A stretch of 64,000 bases of DNA from Phoma sp. XZ068 (taxonomy: Eukaryota; Ascomycota; Dothideomycetes; Pleosporales; Didymellaceae). The stretch covers positions 434,001-498,000 of the forward strand of contig RBKR01000013.1 of NCBI GenBank assembly GCA_004835665.1. Reading direction: 5' to 3'. Under the pieces are notes generated by a model, which saw only the letters and a list, made by a program, of their open reading frames with translations, ran no database searches and had not been told where the DNA came from. Positions within the stretch are counted from its first letter, which is position 1, and every line of letters starts with the position of its first letter. Positions 45,052-56,715 of this stretch are shown here, one piece after another. A program made the position numbers and the translations under genes.

Positions 45052-46317
45052 CTTGCGCTACAATAAAAACAGATAAACGGTTGAGTTCGAGTGGAGTCTG
45101 GACAGTGGCAGTGGAAGGAATGTGAGTTGTACAGCGTTGATGGGAGACACTAAACTATTTATCTAAATCAGTATCAACAACAGACAGCATTGCTAACCAA
45201 GGCTGTGGGCCCACTAACCTTTGTGTTAGGACTTGAGGATCCAAGAAACGGCGATTCTACAGCACCCTACGGCCAAAGAAGACATCGGACCAAAGAGGAT
45301 CTGGGGAACCAAAGTTCCGAGGACCGCAGGAATTCGGAATTCCACCAACAACGCATAGACTACTGGGAACCCCCAGTAAGCGAACTTTATACATTTTCTA
45401 ATAACAGCCAGGTAGAACAAACCTTGCTTATGTACTGTAACTTTTGTAGCAGATAGAGTTAAATATATAACTATACAGTCTAGTAATGACTAATTGTGTA
45501 TGGCGGGAGGAGGAGGAGCAATTGGCTGGAGAGGTACGAAAAAACGATCGACAGCTCTAAGCAAGGATACTACCGGACAAAAAAAGGACAGGAAGGCGCG
45601 CTTCACATTGGCAGTCTTGAGCTCGAATTCCGAATTCCTGATAGTTAGGTTAGATACAGGTTGTACGAGACTTTACTATAGTCTCCGGGCTAAACGCAGA
45701 AGGTAGATGTTACGTCGTAGACATCATTGCAACGTACTAGTCAATCTAGACTCCATGTTTATTCGCCCACATAAATTGAATCCAGTTGTAAGGATTGCGA
45801 CACTTTCCGCTGTATATCTTGATGGCTAGAGCTGTGAACAAATTGTCGACTCTATTCCTGAAACACGACATCCTAGGCACTAGATGCTTTGTGTGCAGCG
45901 CTTACATGGCAGCAAAGCGCCCTCCTTTCCCGTCCTTTGGATCGCAGGTTCTTCCAGTTCATGCGCGTGAGCAAGATGCTCGTTGGCCGTCAGAGTCCCA
46001 TTGCGCAACCTTGCAGGCATGTTGACTCAATGCACGCTTTGTCGAACGCTCTACCTTGTCAGGTGCTCTCACAAAAAGGACAACAATGCCGCTGCATGGG
46101 TCGGAAGGTTACAAGCCCTGCCTTTCCATCGTGCAAACGTATTTGTAACGACACGAAAGTCGCTGAGTTCGCTATGAGGACCGGTCCTCTGTCATTTGGG
46201 CGATTTCTAGGCTTATTTGTTTCTCTAGCTCGTGGGTACGAGGCATCTGGAGCATCGAATAATATATGCGTATGTTGTTGTAGGTACCGCATCTTTGCTC
46301 ACGCACCAGCTGACAAC
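45052..46317. other. Spacer upstream of the monooxygenase and the FAD-oxidase relic
   Basis: About 1.3 kb. AT-rich in part (around 45400-45800). No gene seen; it includes the monooxygenase promoter at its left end. Confidence 0.4.
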
Positions 46318-47919
46318 TTGCTGCAGTGTGCAAGGCGCTCGAGAGCGTAAGTTTGGCCTATTTTCTATATGCAGACGATTATCAATATCGGAGTCGAACA
46401 TCCTCATACTGGTCAATCAGCACACCGTACAATTTAGCCCCATTTCTTACGTGCAGCCGATATCTACTGAGGAGATCAGCAAGACAGTGAATACGCTTTT
46501 GAAAGATGCAAGCTGTAAACAAGTACAATTCGCGGTTCGCAGTGGTGGCCATACCCATGGGCAGGCGCTATCGATGGTCGGGTAACCATTGACTTTGGCC
46601 TTATGAGCACGACCACTCTTAATCCACAGACTAAGATAGCATCAATAGGTCCCGGTGCGCGATAGAATCAAGTTTATGCGACATTTGATGCAGAAGGAGC
46701 TACAGTGACCATTGGCGGAGCTGGCAGTGTTGATGTCGCAGGGTTTCTCACCAGTGGGGTTAATTCGTTCTACATCACGCAGGAAGGCTTCGCGTGTGAC
46801 AACGTGATAAACTTGGAGGTTGTCATTTTGCCTCTGGATTGGTCTGTCCTTTGTGTCAACCGTAATCTGGGCTGACATATTTACAGAGACGTAATCAATG
46901 CGAAAGCCGAAAACAATAGCGATCTATTACAAGTTCTGAAAGAGGGTCGGCAGCCAATTTCGGCGTTGTTACAAGATTCGATGTGCAAGTTTTCGAAGCT
47001 GGCGACTTATGGGGCGGCACGATGGTCTACCGAAAGTCCGTCGGGCAGCAGCATATTGAGGCGTACTATGCGTGGTCAGACAATGCCAACGACTATCCCG
47101 AGGGGCTTTCATTATTTTCTAGACTCATCTGCCTGCCATGAAGGACTTCGTGGTTCTTGCTGCGTATGAGGACACTGCGGGTTATATAGCACCATCCGGG
47201 CTCGATAAAACGATGGCGATTGCAGGCGCTATGACCTACAATGAGGATCGCAAGCCACAAAGAGCTGACAGGCGAGCTTGAGCAAGCTACAGGGTATCAG
47301 TAAGTTACAACCTAATCAGAGCTTGACCTTAGGACATTGACCGAAGACCAGCGATGTATGACTCACTCTAGCATCCAAGTACGATATTCGTATCTACCAG
47401 AAGATCGTCAAGCTCCACAAACAATTTGTGGCGATTGGAAAGCTGGGACTTCGGATCCGGATTTCATAACCCAGTGTATGTTCTAATCCGTTGCCACGAG
47501 CTTCTCCCAGCACAGTGTTGCGAAATAAGGTAATGTTCTTGGACTGGACAAAGAAATGGACAATGTTGCGATGCTACTGTACAGCATCGCTGTCAAGATA
47601 CCAGAGCTTGAATTGTTGGCGAGGAAGAAGCTCCAACCATCCGCAGAGGCAATGAAAGTGTATGCTCTCAGCGTAGACGGACTCGTGAATTGGACGTACC
47701 CAAATCATGCTGGCGCGTCACAGGTATGTACATCAGTCACCATACGATACGAGAAAGTCTGGTGACCGTGAAGGACCCTCTTAAAACTACGATGCTGAAG
47801 ATGTAGCGAAGATCTGGGCCGCCGCCGCAAAATACGACGCAAAGCAGGTGGTTCAGACCCAGTGCACCCGCATACCACAGAGTTGTGATCAAGTTAATGG
47901 AATATCGTGTGACGATTAA
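46318..47919 (+). pseudogene. Decayed berberine-bridge-type FAD-linked oxidase
   Basis: Fragments of one secreted-type FAD oxidase lie in order but in different frames. They include VCKALES, YWSIST, a frameshift to YVQPISTEEISKTVNTLL and FAVRSGGHTHG, then VTIDFG after another shift, then IASIGPGAR followed by TAG, NQVYATFDAEGATVTIGGAGSVDVAGFLTSG, LLQVLK, FGVVTRFDVQVFEAGDLWGG, and a late block (LARKKLQPSAEA; NWTYPNHAGASQ; YDAEDVAKIWAAAAKYD). RSGGH is the motif that carries the covalent FAD histidine, and the TAG replaces the family's conserved Trp after GAR (TGG to TAG). At least three shifts and one stop break it, so no complete enzyme is made. Described as a broken gene; no repaired version is given. 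Confidence 0.88.
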
Positions 47920-48928
47920 TGGGGCCGGAAGTGTCTACGAAAATCCAGCCTGAGATGGAACAGGCCAATTGCAAACTTAGTTCACAGCCAACCACGCCTA
48001 TGTAAAACAATGACCTCAGCATACCTACGTTGCAAGGACCATACAAGTTCACAAGGGCATGTACCGGATTATCCAGGTAGCCGAGCTGACAAGCCACTAT
48101 CGAAGGCGTGGGCGTGGGCAAGAGTCTGACCACCCACGATCGCAGGTGCAGACGTGGGTAAGGAGTCGGAGCGTGAAGGGCGAAAGACTTCGTATCTTCA
48201 CTACCTACGTAGGCATCCACTGCCATTTTTCTTCGCTAAACCTAACCGTTGCTGACCTCCTCTGACCTAACAATTAAGATTCGTCCGATACATCGTCTTT
48301 AAACAACGATTGGTAATATATGATGATGCATTCGGGCTAACCCAAGGCCGCATCATCGGTGGTCGGTCGTTTGCGGGCGTTGAGGCTGAACCGGGGCAAT
48401 ACCAAGCCGACTCATCTTTCCGCAAGTGGGGTCGACACGATGCGGCGATACTTAGGGGCCCAAGCCACGAATAATACACTCTTGCAAAAACACCACAAAG
48501 GGAAGTTGTTTAGGCTGACTCAGACTTGGCGACGAATGAATGCAGCTAATCTTTTCAAGCCATTCGCAATACTAAGGCCAACGCCGCGCGAGATCCCGAA
48601 ATGTAGACCAGTCGAATTTGAAGAATTGCGCTACGCCGATCCCGTCCATAGTGTTCACTCATCGAATACCAAACGTTGCTCCGACATTTCCAAGTTGGTA
48701 GCATCCTACATGCTAGAATTCCACCGATCTCTGCACGCCCAATCTGACATGCGGTCGATGCTGTGATGTCAAACTTATAACAATACATCTCTTCGGGCAC
48801 CTCCCAACTCATCACACTTCTGCACTTTCTCTACCAGAGCAAAACTGATAGCCTTGCCTTTGCATCTCTGTCAATCTTGAAGGATCTCTTCCATATTTTA
48901 GTAAAGCTTGAGTTAACCTAGTATTTCG
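47920..48928. other. Spacer upstream of the efflux pump
   Basis: About 1 kb between the pseudogene and the MFS gene; the right part is presumably the promoter. Nothing else supportable. Confidence 0.4.
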
Positions 48929-50716
48929 ATGTCTTCAATTCTACCTCAGTCCAGCGAGGCTGAATCCAAGCTTGAAGCACCCGCCTCACAACCAGCAGCG
49001 GAATCTGCGTCAGAACAGCTAGATCTAAAGGCGGCCGATAAGTTCCAGCCAGGATGGCGTTTCATAGCTGCGTTTGGCAGCCTATGCATCATCACCCTCA
49101 TGGCTGCACTTGATGCTACCTCGCTATCAGTTGCGCTTCCGGTGCGCCCCATAGCTCCATGGGCATTGACGTGGTTGCTAAATTTGAACAGATTATGGCT
49201 AAAGCCCTCGGGGGTTCTGCTATTGAAGCTTTTTGGTCAGGCACATCGTTCCTCTTGACGTCAACGGTCTTTCAACCTGTGCTTGGCTCTTTCTCACACA
49301 TCTTCGGACGCAAGACTCTCATCTATGTCAGCCTGGTGTTCTTCCTTGCTGGTTCAATCGTTGCCGCTGTTGCTGAAAACTTCACTGTCGTCCTGGTTGG
49401 TCGATCCATACAAGGAGTGGGCGGCGGCGGCATCATATGTCTGACAGAGATGGTTGTTGTCGACACAGTCCCACTTCGTGAGCGCGGCAAGTGGTTCAGC
49501 TTCTTCGGGGCGATGTGGTCAGTCGGAACGGTTGCGGGACCTTTGCTTGGTGAGCACCCTTGGACATGGATTCAACGCTCGATGCTAATCTAGCCCAGGT
49601 GGAGGGTTCTCACAGAACGTGAGCTGGCGTTGGATCTTCTATATCAACGTACCACTGCTCGGTATTGGTGCCATTTTGATCACGTTCTTCCTCAAGCTCA
49701 ATGTGAAGCACAGCTCCTTCCTCAGCAAGCTCCGAGAAGTCGACTGGATCGGTATGACTCTCTTTCTTGCATCCACTACTGGCTTCCTAATTCCCGTTAC
49801 CTGGGGAGGCGTTCAGTATCCGTGGGACAGCTGGCGCACCCTCGTACCGTTGACGGTCTGCGGTGCGGGTATGATCGCTTTCGTGCTACACCAAGAGTTC
49901 GTCGCTAAGAATCCTCTTATCCGAACTGCTGTCTTCAAGAACATGTCTGCTGCTATTCTCTTCTCGGCAACAATAGCTCACGGTATCATCCTGTGGGCGA
50001 TCTTGTACTACATGCCTTTATACTATCAGGCCGTCAAAGGCATGGCACCTATACTCACTGGTGTTGCCATGTTTCCCTGGACATTCACTGTTGCGCCTGC
50101 CTCCGTTGCCACAGGTATCGCTATTGCTGTGACAGGTCGGTACCGTTGGGCAAACCGAGCGGGCTGGTTCCTCACGACCCTGGGCATGGGACTGCTTTTG
50201 CTCTTGAAGGTCAACACGACGACCGTTTCCTGGGTTTTTCTCCAACTCGTCGGCGGACTTGGGACTGGTATCCTCTTCCCAGCCATGGCTCTTGCTGTCC
50301 AAGCCTCCGCCACAGCCAAAGACCAAGCCTACGCTGCAAACATGTTCTCTTTCTTTCGCGCCTTTGGCCAAACTCTCGGTGTCGCGATAGGAGGTGTCAT
50401 CTTCCAAAACCAGATGAAGAGGAAGATGCTCACGTACCCACTGCTTGCAGATATGGCAGGCGAGTACTCTAAGGATGCGGCTGGGTTGGTCGAGATCATC
50501 AAAGCGATGCCAGCTGGGGACATCAAGGAGCAACTCAAGGAAAGCTATACAGATGCACTGAAGTATATCTGGATTGTCATGTTGGTGTTCAGTTCGATCG
50601 CGCTGATTGGCAGTTGGTTCATAAAGGCGTACGATATGAATGGTGCGCTTGAGACAGAACATGGATTCAAACATGAGGACAAGGTTCCTGATGTCGAGAA
50701 GGAGTTGAAGGCATAG
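48929..50716 (+). CDS. MFS multidrug transporter, DHA2 type
   Basis: Plasma-membrane H+ antiporter of the 14-helix drug group. Exons 48929-49141, 49192-49549 and 49599-50716 give 562 residues, all introns GT-AG and in phase. Marks are a hydrophilic Ala/Glu/Ser N-terminus, TLMAALDATSLSVALP (motif D), GRKTLIYVSLVFF, VLVGRSIQGVGGGGIICLTE and GPLLGGGFSQNVSWRWIFYINVP (motif C of the DHA2 group), with about 14 hydrophobic segments. The tail is short and charged. Such transporters often export toxins or fungicides, and many sit in metabolite clusters. This one lies between a decayed FAD oxidase and a gene-poor spacer, so a link is only suggestive. Substrate unknown. Gene appears intact. Confidence 0.93.
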
Positions 50717-52180
50717 CGGTTAGGCGCTACAACTAATGTTTAATGTTGAACGGCAGAGAAATGCACGTAATAGAATTCGATTGGCACAGTATTAGACCTT
50801 AAATGGATTAGAATGATGACTTTTTATACTGCAAACCCTTTGAATACTTTTGTGATGGCGTTGCTTTACGAGATTGCATGCATTATGTTGCGTTGGGGTT
50901 TGTTCGATGGACTGATTGGCCGTTTTTTCCATATCACAACTCATCAATTGGCATTATACTAGTTCTTGACAGATTTGGGCTCTCATGTCGACCATCTACT
51001 CACCCGCTCGATCGTGTTCAAAATCATGGTTTGCCTGCATAGTCTTCTTATGGTCGGGAATCCTGCGAAAGTCTTCTCCAGTATCACAGGCACTTCCTGC
51101 AAACAGATTCTTCCTGACTTTGCTGTCGCCATCGGCTTGAGTATTCAGGCTGAATTATTTGTGACGCCGCTCATAGTGCAAACGGTTGAGTTGTTGATTA
51201 GGATACTAATTTTGATTCGGCATCTTTCCAATGCACTACACTCGTTACACCCTCATTACCCCTCTTCACGTTCCTTTCGACAGTTGGTGTGCTGTGTTGA
51301 AGGGTGCAACTTAAGCGCACTGTGACCGGTTGAATGCGACTGATACCGCAGCAATGCTAGCGGCGCTGCACAGAGGCTGTGTGATTTGTCCTTGATATGA
51401 ACGGAATTGAATTAAATAGCCCGAAGCCTACAGAATCGAGCGTGCATGGAGCTTGCCTCCGGCCACGTGAACACTCTCAGTGTTGTTTACTCCCGCGGAC
51501 CACTAACACGGCCTAGCCACGCAGACTCTCATCGATCTTCTGCACTTGGCATACTTTCATTCCACAGGTATTTTAAGAGAAGTTTCGGTCCAGTTGATCA
51601 CGTGCGCGCGTTCAACCCCACCCCACACTTTTGATACAATCGAGGTCTGCCAAGCCCCAGCCTTGCGCTGACACGAAAGTGAATTCGAGCACCAGATTCG
51701 GAAGTGTTCTGCAGGTATCGAATGCAGCACTAACGTTCGCTAACCTCGTGTGGAATTTGCGACTTAGTTGCAGCGACTAGGCTGCGCCAGGCTACGTTTC
51801 GTCAGGACCGGGCGGTGGTGTTGGGGTGGACGGGTAACGAAAGCAAGGGTTGTAGCGCCTGGGCGTGCTTACCATCGTTCGATCCTCGAGCGCTAGGGGT
51901 GGGGAGAGGAATAAGGGGAGTTGCTGACTTGGACGTTGGAATTGCGCCAACCATGTAGTTGGGGAACAGTCAACGGATGCTGCTTGTGGAAGGCGGTGCT
52001 GGAATATAGGTGCAAGTGAGGTTGGAGTGTTGAGCTGTGCGGCACTCTTGCGCAGTGCCTTTTTGATTACTATCAGGAATCTATGTACTATTCTCGTTTG
52101 TATCTACATGCATGTACAAGCTTGCGCGAGCTCGTCTGCAAGTTCCGAGCTTTGACCTACTTCTTGCGCTGAGATGCAGG
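50717..52180. other. Tail-to-tail spacer, 1.5 kb
   Basis: No gene recognised. An open frame at 50966-51325 (+) has hydrophobic stretches but no motif or convincing context, so it is not annotated. Confidence 0.4.
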
Positions 52181-53712
52181 TCATGGCGAGATCTTGTATG
52201 TCAACCTTCTCGACTTCTTGATGAAAGCGCTGATTGCATCCGAGATGCTGGATGACGCGTGACCGTTAGTGTCCCCATTCATGGAAGCAGCTCTGTCAAC
52301 GATGGCCTTTTCGCTCGCGGTCAGGAAAGGGTTGTTGTTCGGATCTGCGGAAATTTGAGTGGTGACGCCAACGTGATCGTTGGATGCATCGTAAGGTCTT
52401 TCATGTTTCACAGACTGCTGTTGCGCCTTGGAGCGTTTCTTATGTGACCTGACCATCACAAAGATAACGACTGCGAAAAGAACGGACAATGCGCCTGAAA
52501 GTGTTAGTGATGATGTGAGGAACGAGCGCTGGGGGCTGGCTTACCAAGGATTACAAATATGGTCAGTAACATCCGTGCAGTCGGATTCAACATGCTTCCA
52601 TCCTGAGTACTTGATACAGCCGTAGGCGCCAAGGTTGCTGCAACGATGGCAGTCGTCGATGATATGGGCCTTGACACAGACTGCTCTACTGCAATAGCTT
52701 GTGGAGTTGCGATGTCCGCCAGCACGATGCTGGCAGTGGCGGCGGACGATATGATTGTGCTTGAGAGAGCCAGAGAGGCTGGCGCCCCTTGTTTGCCTTG
52801 TTCCGACCGGGTTATTGTGACGAAAGAGGTGCTAGGCAACAGAGAAAACGAGCTGGAAGTGGTGACCGGGATTTGCGTTGATGATGATGTTGACGTTGTT
52901 GCAGCCCGCAATGTCGTTTGCTCGCTCGAAGCAGCCAGCGTAGGACTTGGAGCACTGATGGGCGGAGGCGGAGGCGGTGGAGGCTGAGGAGGCGGTGGGG
53001 GTGATGAAGGCGGTGGAGGCGGTGGAGGTGCTGGTGCTGGTGATGAAGGCGGCGGAGGTGGAGGAGGAGGCGGAGGCGGCGATGCAGGTGCTGGAAGAGC
53101 CGCTACAGGAGGAGCAAGCTCGGCCATGACTGGATTCTCCTGATTCTGCCCGGGAAGAGGTCTATTCACTGTGATGGCAGGCAAACCTGATGGTGCCGAT
53201 GGGTTGGCAGCCGCAGCGGGCGCCGCCGGCTTTGGTAACTCTCCCATGTTTGAAGTGCTTTGATTGATGCCCGGTAGTACAGGAGCCTCGATTTTCGCAT
53301 CGTTGAGACTCGGCTTGTTTTGGTCCCGTCCTGGCTGTACCTCTATTTCTACTCTTGCGCCTCCCTCGGGTGTCGGCGTAACAGATGTTGTTGCTTGAAC
53401 AGAGACAGTATATGTTATTTGTGAAATGGCCGATGTTTGCGACGCAGATAGCATGGTGGTCATTCGATTGCTTGCGTTGCCGTTGATCCCCTTCAACGTT
53501 TCCCCCGGTTGCTCCCTTGACCTTCCATCTTTACCCACCAGACCTTCTCTTCCTTTCTCATGATGTTCATTGCTTGCTGTGAAATTACGTCTGCGTATTA
53601 GGTGGGATTCCAGTACCAGTACTGGTGTATTAGGCCTTGGTGGCGCAAGCATGCTGTAGAAGTGCGTCCATAGAAGCGATGGTTCAGCCAGCAGAACCAC
53701 AAGTTGCTGCAA
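52181..53712 (-). CDS. Proline-rich single-pass membrane protein
   Basis: Two exons on the minus strand, 53712-52545 and 52494-52181 (intron GTAAGC...TTTCAG), 493 residues. The outer part is Ser/Thr/Ala/Pro-rich with a long run of prolines broken by Ser, Ala and Gln (about residues 205-250). A single hydrophobic segment at about 380-403 (MLLTIFVILGALSVLFAVVIFVM) is created across the intron. It is followed by a basic stop-transfer (RSHKKRSK) and a roughly 90-residue cytosolic tail. The start is uncertain: MQQLVVLLAEPSLLW could be a weak signal peptide, but the segment before the repeat is charged. Ser/Thr-rich ectodomain, one helix and short tail are the plan of fungal cell-wall sensors, but no WSC or Cys-rich head is visible. 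No family recognised. Confidence 0.7.
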
Positions 53713-54329
53713 GAACGGACGGGTTGAGGGTGATAAACTCCCGTGCGGATAGACATGGGTCCCATGAAACGCGCGCGCATTCGACGTTATGGAGACAGTT
53801 GTGAGAGTAGAAACGTTTCAAGGTGGTGCGGATGCGGCGGGCGGTTGGCAGGGGCTGACGATCAACCGTTGCTTCCGGCGCTATATGGAAGCGTGCCGGC
53901 AAGGATGGGTCGTTGCTTGAGCTGTGGTGCCCCATAGTTTTGTGGCGCGTGCTGTTTAAACCCCCCCGGATGTTGGTGGTCCAGACGTGAGGGTGTTTGG
54001 ATGTGCAGAAGCGAAACCTTAAAAACTAAACCACGAAACATAGCGCATCTCGGTCACTCTCCCACGATGCAGATGGGGAAAGGGGGGGTTGTTGAGATGC
54101 ATCCAGGCACAGGTGACCAGAGTCGAGATGTGAACAGCGTTTGATATGTGCTTTGCTATGCTTTGCTGTCAAGCGTTGCATAGCCGTACGGAGTCAGGAC
54201 AGAGTTGTGCGTCCCCACGAAGGAAAGGATATTAGCCCACACGCAGCACAACAGGCACAACGGGCACAACGATGGATCCTTGGGAATAAAGAGATGGATT
54301 AGGATATCTGAAATGCTGACAATGCTGCA
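53713..54329. other. Spacer
   Basis: About 620 bp upstream of the proline-rich protein gene and downstream of the oxygenase gene. No gene seen. Confidence 0.4.
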
Positions 54330-55247
54330 CTACTCGTAGAAAACCAAGCATCTCACTTCGATGCTTTGCCTACCCGGTGCGTCCTTGGGTGTTTGCGGGT
54401 CGTCGAAGGCGGTGTGTGGAGTTCGCACGGCAATGCCTGTTCTTCCATTGGGCATGCCCTCGCCGTAAGAGTCGAAGCACTTGAGCAGGATTACTTCGTC
54501 TGGTGTCATATCCTTTTGATAGTAAAATCGATGGTTGTCGTTGGGTGCCACGCCCATGGTCTCGCCCTTGACCTCGTAGCCTTCGGTTGAATTGTATTTA
54601 CTTGGATCAGGCAGGACCTCTTTGCCGCGATCATCATCATCGGCGTCTTGCGAATGTCGCCTCGGATACATGAGATCGGTAGCGATAAAGTCCGAGGGAG
54701 CGGTGGTTCGCCAGTCAATGACAGCAAGAGGATGATCCGAGGCCGGGTTGTCGATTGGCCGCCATACGTTGACGATCTGGTAGCGTCCCTTGACCAGTTC
54801 ATCGGCCTCTTGCTGAGGAATATGGCGGCGAACACGAACTTCGGCTGCGGCTGGGGTCTGGTCGACGTGGACCTGTTGGACGGGCTGGCGCGCAGAGTCT
54901 TTCACTCTTCGGCGGATGGTGTGGTCGAAGATGTGGACCTTTTTGATGCCTGGGAGCCTGTCGCGCAGCAAGGCCTCGACTTCCGGGTAGTAGTTGCCCC
55001 GTACCGTGGCATCGTCGGTGAAGCGCTTCTCCTTGGCGGGGTAGTTGTAGACGGCGAATCCAGCGTTGTCCGTGTTGAATTCGTGTTCCCTGCCGCGCAG
55101 GTTGTGCACGGGTCGGGAATGGCTCTTGCGCTCGAAGTTCTGGCCGGGACCGTCGACCTTGGCCCACGGCTTTTCTGTGTACGAGTTGGTGTCGATGTGG
55201 ACGAAGTTGGCAGTCGTCATGTTGGGTGTTGTCGTCTGTGTACCCAT
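54330..55247 (-). CDS. CmcJ/NvfI/AsaB family oxygenase (hydroxylase/desaturase-like)
   Basis: Single exon, 305 residues if started at MGTQTTTPN (55247); later Met 55220 and upstream Met 55337 are alternatives. It matches the family of fungal non-heme iron oxygenases that includes AsaB, NvfI and 7-alpha-cephem methoxylase (CmcJ)-like enzymes. Recognised blocks are FNTDNAGFAVYNYPAKEKRF, the region PGIKKVHIFDHTIRRR, QVHVDQTPAAAEVRVRRHIP with the HxD ligand pair, YQIVNVWRPIDNPASDHPLAVIDW, and NDNHRFYYQKDMTPDEVILLKCFDS with the distal His. Iron-binding by HxD...H follows from the family. Such enzymes occur in specialised metabolite clusters and also alone. Head-to-head with the F-box gene, starts about 270 bp apart. 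Confidence 0.85.
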   Translation of the reverse strand: MGTQTTTPNMTTANFVHIDTNSYTEKPWAKVDGPGQNFERKSHSRPVHNLRGREHEFNTDNAGFAVYNYPAKEKRFTDDATVRGNYYPEVEALLRDRLPGIKKVHIFDHTIRRRVKDSARQPVQQVHVDQTPAAAEVRVRRHIPQQEADELVKGRYQIVNVWRPIDNPASDHPLAVIDWRTTAPSDFIATDLMYPRRHSQDADDDDRGKEVLPDPSKYNSTEGYEVKGETMGVAPNDNHRFYYQKDMTPDEVILLKCFDSYGEGMPNGRTGIAVRTPHTAFDDPQTPKDAPGRQSIEVRCLVFYE

Positions 55248-55516
55248 GTCTGCACGGCCGGTGGAGCTGGGGCTGGGTTGATATAGGGCGGCAGTGTGCA
55301 GCATCAGTAATGCACTGCTTACCCCAGTGCTTAGCAATGGTGGATGGCGTCATGGCTGGCGTTGGCCGCGCTGACCAATGCGGGCCAATCAGAGGCGCAG
55401 GAAGACGGTGCTCCCCGCACGCCACCCGCGCCCTGCCCGCTCCGCAGCTGCCGATTGAGCCTGCACAACACCCTGACGGTGTGTAGAGACGGCGCGCCAC
55501 GGACGCACCACCGGCG

Positions 55517-56715
55517 ATGCCGCGACACGCCAAAGCCCGCTCCAGCAGCGACGACGAGCCGCTCGAGGACCGCACCGCGGCGCTGCCCCTCCAGTCGAAG
55601 CGCACGGCGCGCATGCAGCGGCGGGCGGAGGGGCGCGCCAGCAAGAAGGCGGCCGTCGTCAGCCTCGCCCAGCTGCCCACGGAGCTGCTGCTCGAGGCGC
55701 TCGCACTCGTGGCGCCGCGCGACGTCTTCAGCGTGGGCTGCACCAGCCGCCGCCTGCACGCCGTCGTCGCCGCCCACGCGCGCGTGCTGGGCGCCGCCAT
55801 CATCGCCCGTCGCTATCCCCTCCTCGCGCAGTGCTTCCCCCCGCCGCGCCCGCTGCGCGACGTCGACGCGGCCGTGCAGGCGCTGCTCACGACGCCCGGC
55901 CGCCAGACGCAGCTCAGCATCCACAAGCGGCCGTACCAGCACATCGCGCCGCCCGACGCCCGCCAGCTGTGCACCTGCCTCACCTGCATCCTCGCCTGGA
56001 ACAACCTGGGCCTCGTGCTCGACTTTGCCCACTGGCAGCCGCACCTCGACTCGGGCCTGCCCATCCCAGCCCTGCCGCGGGGCCAGGCGTCGCCGTGGAA
56101 CCGCGAGCTGGTCGCCCGCAACGCCCGCATTGCGCGCGCCGCCGTCGACGACCCGCTGTGGCATGCCCGCATCCTCGAGATGCACCTCGACAGCACCGTG
56201 CGCTCCATCCGCCGCCACGCCCGCAACAAGGGCAACAGGCGCACCCACGTCCACATGACGGACCAGGACGCCGCCGCAGGCACCGATGCCTTTCTGGCCA
56301 AGCACGGGCCCCCCAGCCTCGAGTTCCCCTACCAGCGCGACGAATACTACATGCTCGAGGCCTACCTGCCCAACCGCTGGTGGAAGAAGACCGACATGCG
56401 CTGGGTCTACATCATCGCCGGCCAGCACGACCGCGACCTGGAGCTGGTCCAGCGCTTTGCGGCAAGGTAAGACGCTCGCACCAACCGCCTCCGTCTGCCA
56501 TCTGCCTCCGTCCTGCTCTCCGCCCAGCTCGCCCACAGACCGCCGCTGATCTGCACAGAGACACGCTTGCTCTGCTGACCCACGCAATGGCATGCATCGA
56601 CCTCGACGACTGGATGACTGACGTCCTGGACTTCAAGACCTACATGATAGGCAGTCTCTTTGACCGGCCACCGTCGTCCACTGCACCGCTCAAGTACCAT
56701 ACCGTCATCGTTTGA
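55517..56715 (+). CDS. F-box protein
   Basis: Two exons, 55517-56466 and 56559-56715 (donor GTAAGA, acceptor TGCACAG), 368 residues. The N-terminus is charged and Arg-rich (MPRHAKARSSSDDEPL). An F-box follows at about 48-95: SLAQLPTELLLEALALVAPRDVFSV, then CTSRRLHAVVAAH. The remainder is rich in Trp, His and Arg (RWWKKTDMRWVYIIAGQH), with no repeat that I recognise. Likely a substrate adaptor for an SCF ubiquitin ligase; substrate unknown. GC content is clearly higher than in the neighbours, with NNS-biased codons. Confidence 0.8.

Noticed and set aside
55344..56258. Alternative long frames over the F-box gene
   Set aside because: Shadow frames in a GC-rich gene; Arg/Pro/Ser-rich nonsense peptides.
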